Shown in pieces: positions 7,368 to 9,329 of a DNA stretch of 9,329 bases (its first letter is position 1; each line of letters begins with the position of its first letter). The DNA comes from Chloroflexota bacterium (lineage in GTDB: Bacteria; Chloroflexota; Anaerolineae; Anaerolineales; Anaerolineaceae): NCBI GenBank assembly GCA_029265085.1, contig JAJUJY010000159.1, positions 1 through 9,329 of the forward strand, in the 5' to 3' direction. The notes beneath the pieces are model-generated. The model was not told the DNA's origin. It ran no database searches and saw only the letters and a list, made by a program, of their open reading frames with translations. Both the position numbers and the translations under genes were made by a program.

Positions 7368-7404
7368 ATCTGGATCATAAGATTTAGTTGGTAATAGACA
7401 AGAT

Positions 7405-7430
7405 AGCCCTTCCTTCCGGAAGGGCTTTTT
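7405..7430 (+). terminator. Intrinsic terminator of the small RNA/leader unit
   Basis: AGCCCTTCC (7405-7413) and GGAAGGGCT (7418-7426) form a perfect 9-bp stem with a TTCC tetraloop (7414-7417), followed at once by a T-run broken by one G. This is a textbook Rho-independent terminator. It lies 183 bp before the transporter gene, so it either ends a separate RNA or attenuates the transporter transcript. Confidence 0.92.
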
Positions 7431-7486
7431 GTTTATGCGGTGAGATTTGGAGGTGTCTTATTGGTTGATGGAATGGGTGTAGTCAG

Positions 7487-7512
7487 GGGCAGGCCGCACA
7501 CACGGCCTGCCC
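7487..7512. repeat. GC-rich REP-like palindrome
   Basis: GGGCAGGCCG (7487-7496) and CGGCCTGCCC (7503-7512) form a perfect 10-bp stem around CACACA. It is far richer in GC than its surroundings. The preceding TGTAGTCAGGGGC resembles the GTAGGGGC start of dispersed palindromes that I recall from Chloroflexota and cyanobacterial genomes; that likeness is from memory. A T-run (7530-7537) follows too far away for a good terminator, though weak termination is possible. Confidence 0.5.
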
Positions 7513-7548
7513 AACCGGAATTTTCTTGATTTTTTTATCTTTTCTCTT

Positions 7549-7578
7549 TGTCCTTTTCTTTGACGATGCAAAAGGACA
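7549..7578 (+). promoter_or_regulatory. Inverted repeat upstream of the transporter gene
   Basis: TGTCCTTTT (7549-7557) and AAAAGGACA (7570-7578) are perfect 9-bp inverted copies with 12 bp between them. They flank a TTGACG (7560-7565) that resembles a -35 box, but only a poor -10 candidate follows (TCTTAC, 7583-7588). The repeat ends 19 bases before the AAGGAG ribosome binding site at 7598-7603. It could be an operator or an mRNA hairpin in the transporter leader. Confidence 0.4.
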
Positions 7579-7612
7579 GCAATCTTACAAATGGTTTAAG
7601 GAGTGAGACGAA

Positions 7613-8521
7613 ATGAAATTTACCAGGTTTTTCTTAATTAGTAGTGTGTTGGTGATGTTGCTGCTGGCCGCATGTGGTGGAGCTCCATCTGCTGCGGAGG
7701 TGAATGACGGCGTGACTCCAGCAGCAGAATCGCTGGCTGTAGAAAATACGGCAGCCGCTCAGCCTGAAGGCTGCCTGGGCAGTGCAGAAACTGCAATTGT
7801 AGATCTTGGCTGCCGCGAAGTGACCATTGCTGTGGAAAATGCATACCTGCCCTTTAACTATATTTCCTTAGAAACAGGCGAACCAGGCGGATGGGATTAC
7901 GAAGCCTGGGCAGAAATATGTACTCGCCTGCACTGCCAACCGGTTTTTGTCGAGGCAGCCTGGGATGGCATGATCCAGGCGGTTTCGGATGGGCAATACG
8001 ATCTTGCGGGTGATGGCATTACGATTACGGACGAGCGCAAAGAGATTGTTGATTTTTCGATTGGGTATATCCAAATCCAGCAGCGCTTGCTGGTGCGCAA
8101 AGGAGAAACACGATTTGCCAGTATCGAAGAATTTGTTGCCAATCCCGAATTAGCTATGGGAACTCAGGTGAGTACGACTAATTATGAGACGGCAGTCCAA
8201 TATCTTTCTGAAGATCGAATCCAGGCTTTTGAGCAATTCCCCTTTGCTGTACAGGCGCTAATTGCTGGAGACGTAGATGCAGTGATTATTGATGAAGTGG
8301 TCGGTATGGGGTATATGGGGCAGAATGCGGAAGATTTGGAATTAATTGGCCCGTCCATTTCTTCAGATGCGTTAGGTTTTGCCTTCCCGAAAGGCAGCGA
8401 TCTTGTTGATCCGGTTAATCAAGCAATTAAAGCCATGATGGCGGATGGTGCACTGGCGGCATTAAATGTCAAGTTCTTTGGACCTGAATTTGATATCACC
8501 TACGATGATATTCAGAATTAA
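7613..8521 (+). CDS. Amino-acid ABC transporter substrate-binding lipoprotein (SBP_bac_3)
   Basis: A 302-residue extracytoplasmic solute-binding protein. It opens with K2/R5, a hydrophobic segment and the lipobox L18-A19-A20-C21, so it is cleaved by signal peptidase II and tethered by lipid at C21. Residues 22-52 are an Ala/Glu/Pro-rich spacer. The family-3 fold (PF00497) follows: V-T-I-A-V-E at 70-75, the ligand-carboxylate arginine R142 in I-T-I-T-D-E-R-K-E-I-V-D-F-S, G-T at 183-184 and the V-D-A-V-I-I-D motif at 221-227. C103 and C108 sit where E. coli HisJ has its disulfide pair. C54 and C67 may form a second. The ligand is not predictable beyond a polar amino acid. AAGGAG lies 9 bases before the ATG. 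The permease gene follows after 43 bp, so they form an operon. Confidence 0.93.
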   Translation: MKFTRFFLISSVLVMLLLAACGGAPSAAEVNDGVTPAAESLAVENTAAAQPEGCLGSAETAIVDLGCREVTIAVENAYLPFNYISLETGEPGGWDYEAWAEICTRLHCQPVFVEAAWDGMIQAVSDGQYDLAGDGITITDERKEIVDFSIGYIQIQQRLLVRKGETRFASIEEFVANPELAMGTQVSTTNYETAVQYLSEDRIQAFEQFPFAVQALIAGDVDAVIIDEVVGMGYMGQNAEDLELIGPSISSDALGFAFPKGSDLVDPVNQAIKAMMADGALAALNVKFFGPEFDITYDDIQN

Positions 8522-8564
8522 GTTTTGAATTTATCCGTAACAGGTACGATGAAAGAGAAATGTC

Positions 8565-9329
8565 ATGATTGGAAAACAAGCTTTGAAATGGTCCGAGGGT
8601 GCGGCGGTGACCGATAAACTCCGCATGCGGTTACGTAGCCGCTTAGCAGCATTTCCGTGGTGGCTCGCGGCGATCTTTTTGATCGCCGCAATTGCCGCGA
8701 TTACGATCAGTACAAACCAGGATTACCGTGAAGCATTTAATTTTATCAAGGCAGGTATTGGTGTTACTTTATCGACAACCTTAATTGCTTTTGTGATTGC
8801 CCTTTTGTTGGGGTTGTTGGCCGGATTAGGACGCATCTCTAACTCCGTTTTCTTTAAAAACACAGCCACTTTATATATAGAGTTGATCCGCGGTGTGCCC
8901 ATGTTAGTTTTGATTTTCTTTATTGCGTTTGTGGGCATGCCTGCGATTGTTGATGGATTAAATCGTCTGGGAGAATTATTTATTTCCATGCAGCTTGTCG
9001 GGGTAGGAGAGGTGTTAACTAGCTTAAAAAATAATGCGATATCGATGAATGTGCGGGCAATTGCTGCGCTTTCTATTACGTACGGCGCATTTCTGGCTGA
9101 GATATTTCGGGCTGGGATTGAATCAATTGGGCGTGGTCAAATGGAGGCAGCTCGTTCGCAGGGTATGACCTATGCTCAAGCGATGCGGTATGTGATTTTG
9201 CCACAAGCGATTCGAAATGTACTGCCTGCGTTGAGCAACGATTTTGTATCCATGTTAAAAGACTCATCGCTGGTTTCTGTATTGGCGGTGCGTGACATTA
9301 CCCAAATTGCCCGTTTATACGCCGGACAT
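8565..9329 (+). CDS. Amino-acid ABC transporter permease, HisM/GlnP family (3' end cut by window)
   Basis: An open frame of 255 codons runs off the window end. The product is the membrane-spanning subunit of a polar amino-acid importer. Visible parts are a basic cytoplasmic N-terminus, a first membrane helix at about 32-49, the helix G-I-G-V-T-L-S-T-T-L-I at 64-74 typical of the His/Glu/Gln/Arg/opine permease subfamily, and E-L-I-R-G-V-P at 106-112. The EAA loop lies at 194-213 (E194-A-A-R-S-Q-G200 ... I211-L-P213), the docking site for the ATPase. The loop between the third and fourth segments (about 125-162) is longer than in enterobacterial permeases. The start is ATG 8565. Only a weak purine stretch (GAAAGAGAAA) precedes it, and ATG 8625 is a less likely alternative. 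The partner binding protein is upstream, and the ATPase gene is expected downstream. Confidence 0.93.
   Translation, partial: MIGKQALKWSEGAAVTDKLRMRLRSRLAAFPWWLAAIFLIAAIAAITISTNQDYREAFNFIKAGIGVTLSTTLIAFVIALLLGLLAGLGRISNSVFFKNTATLYIELIRGVPMLVLIFFIAFVGMPAIVDGLNRLGELFISMQLVGVGEVLTSLKNNAISMNVRAIAALSITYGAFLAEIFRAGIESIGRGQMEAARSQGMTYAQAMRYVILPQAIRNVLPALSNDFVSMLKDSSLVSVLAVRDITQIARLYAGH

Larger units (their letters stand above)
7290..7430 (+). ncRNA. Structured RNA of about 140 nt with its own promoter and terminator (leader/attenuator or small RNA)
   Basis: The predicted transcript folds into three hairpins. Helix 1 pairs 7310-7321 with 7351-7362: 11 pairs including one G-U, with a single U-U mismatch. 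Inside it, across a 12-base asymmetric loop on the 5' side, is a CCUUC/GAAGG hairpin (7334-7338/7344-7348). Helix 2 pairs 7364-7371 with 7380-7387 (8 pairs) around loop GGAUCAUA. It can be lengthened by UUACC (7360-7364) with GGUAA (7390-7394) at the cost of the base of helix 1. The terminator hairpin follows at 7405-7426. GGAAGG at 7343-7348 can also pair with CCUUCC at 7408-7413 in the terminator's left arm, and CCUUC at 7334-7338 with GAAGG at 7419-7423, so the folds can compete. I could not match it to a known riboswitch, 6S, tmRNA, SRP RNA or glutamine-riboswitch consensus. The hand-made fold is seen in the sequence; any function is inference. Confidence 0.6.

Noticed and set aside
7284..7395. 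ATTACCA (7284-7290) with TGGTAAT (7389-7395) as a closing stem of a multibranch riboswitch
   Set aside because: Almost all of the 5' arm lies between the -10 box and the predicted transcription start, so it should not be in the RNA. It would matter only if transcription starts upstream of 7284.
7334..7426. CsrB-like sponge RNA, because of GGA motifs near hairpin loops
   Set aside because: Only one GGA (7372-7374) is clearly in a loop, the others are inside stems, and there are far too few sites for a CsrA-sequestering RNA.
7461..7529. 22-codon ORF starting at TTG 7461 behind GGAGG (7449-7453)
   Set aside because: Despite the good ribosome binding site, the frame is mostly the GC-rich palindrome and gives a low-complexity Arg/Pro/Gly peptide. 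It is more likely chance beside a REP-like element.
8723..9267. Minus-strand ORFs of 88 and 63 codons inside the permease gene
   Set aside because: They lie wholly opposite a permease frame with clear family motifs and have no ribosome binding site or recognisable domains.

Overview
The window looks like chromosomal DNA of moderate GC content from a free-living bacterium, most likely a Chloroflexota (Anaerolineae-type) organism. That placement is inference. It rests on the flavour of the aconitase and isocitrate dehydrogenase proteins, the Ala/Glu-rich spacer of the transporter lipoprotein, and promoters that seem to fire directly at start codons. No marker gene settles it, and there is no sign of phage, plasmid, insertion sequence or CRISPR.

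Layout. From about 7170 leftwards, everything reads on the minus strand. First comes a two-gene TCA-cycle operon, icd (NADP-type isocitrate dehydrogenase) then acnA (aconitase), 16 bp apart, closed by a strong hairpin terminator at 3095-3143. Beyond it lie a YbaK/ProX-type aminoacyl-tRNA deacylase homologue (2581-3048), a YjbQ-family protein (2070-2489), and a tight pair made of a small membrane/coiled-coil protein (1650-2003) and a polytopic GT-C glycosyltransferase (126-1646). To the right, on the plus strand, are an amino-acid ABC transporter lipoprotein (7613-8521) and its permease (8565 to the window end, cut off). The ATPase gene is presumably just outside.

The most interesting part is the 442-bp divergent region 7171-7612. 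It carries back-to-back sigma70-type promoters. On both sides exactly 6 bases separate the -10 hexamer from an ATG, so both transcripts are predicted to be leaderless. On the minus side the ATG is icd. On the plus side it opens a 25-codon ORF (7290-7367) that leads into a compact three-hairpin RNA ending in a near-perfect intrinsic terminator at 7405-7430. This unit could be a leader-peptide attenuator for the transporter, a free small RNA, or a very small gene; I could not match it to a known RNA family. Between it and the transporter gene lie a GC-rich REP-like palindrome (7487-7512) and another inverted repeat (7549-7578) just before the ribosome binding site.

Together, icd and acnA supply the citrate to 2-oxoglutarate arm of the TCA cycle, which feeds glutamate synthesis. 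The divergent transporter imports amino acids, so shared nitrogen/carbon control across the divergent region is plausible but not shown.
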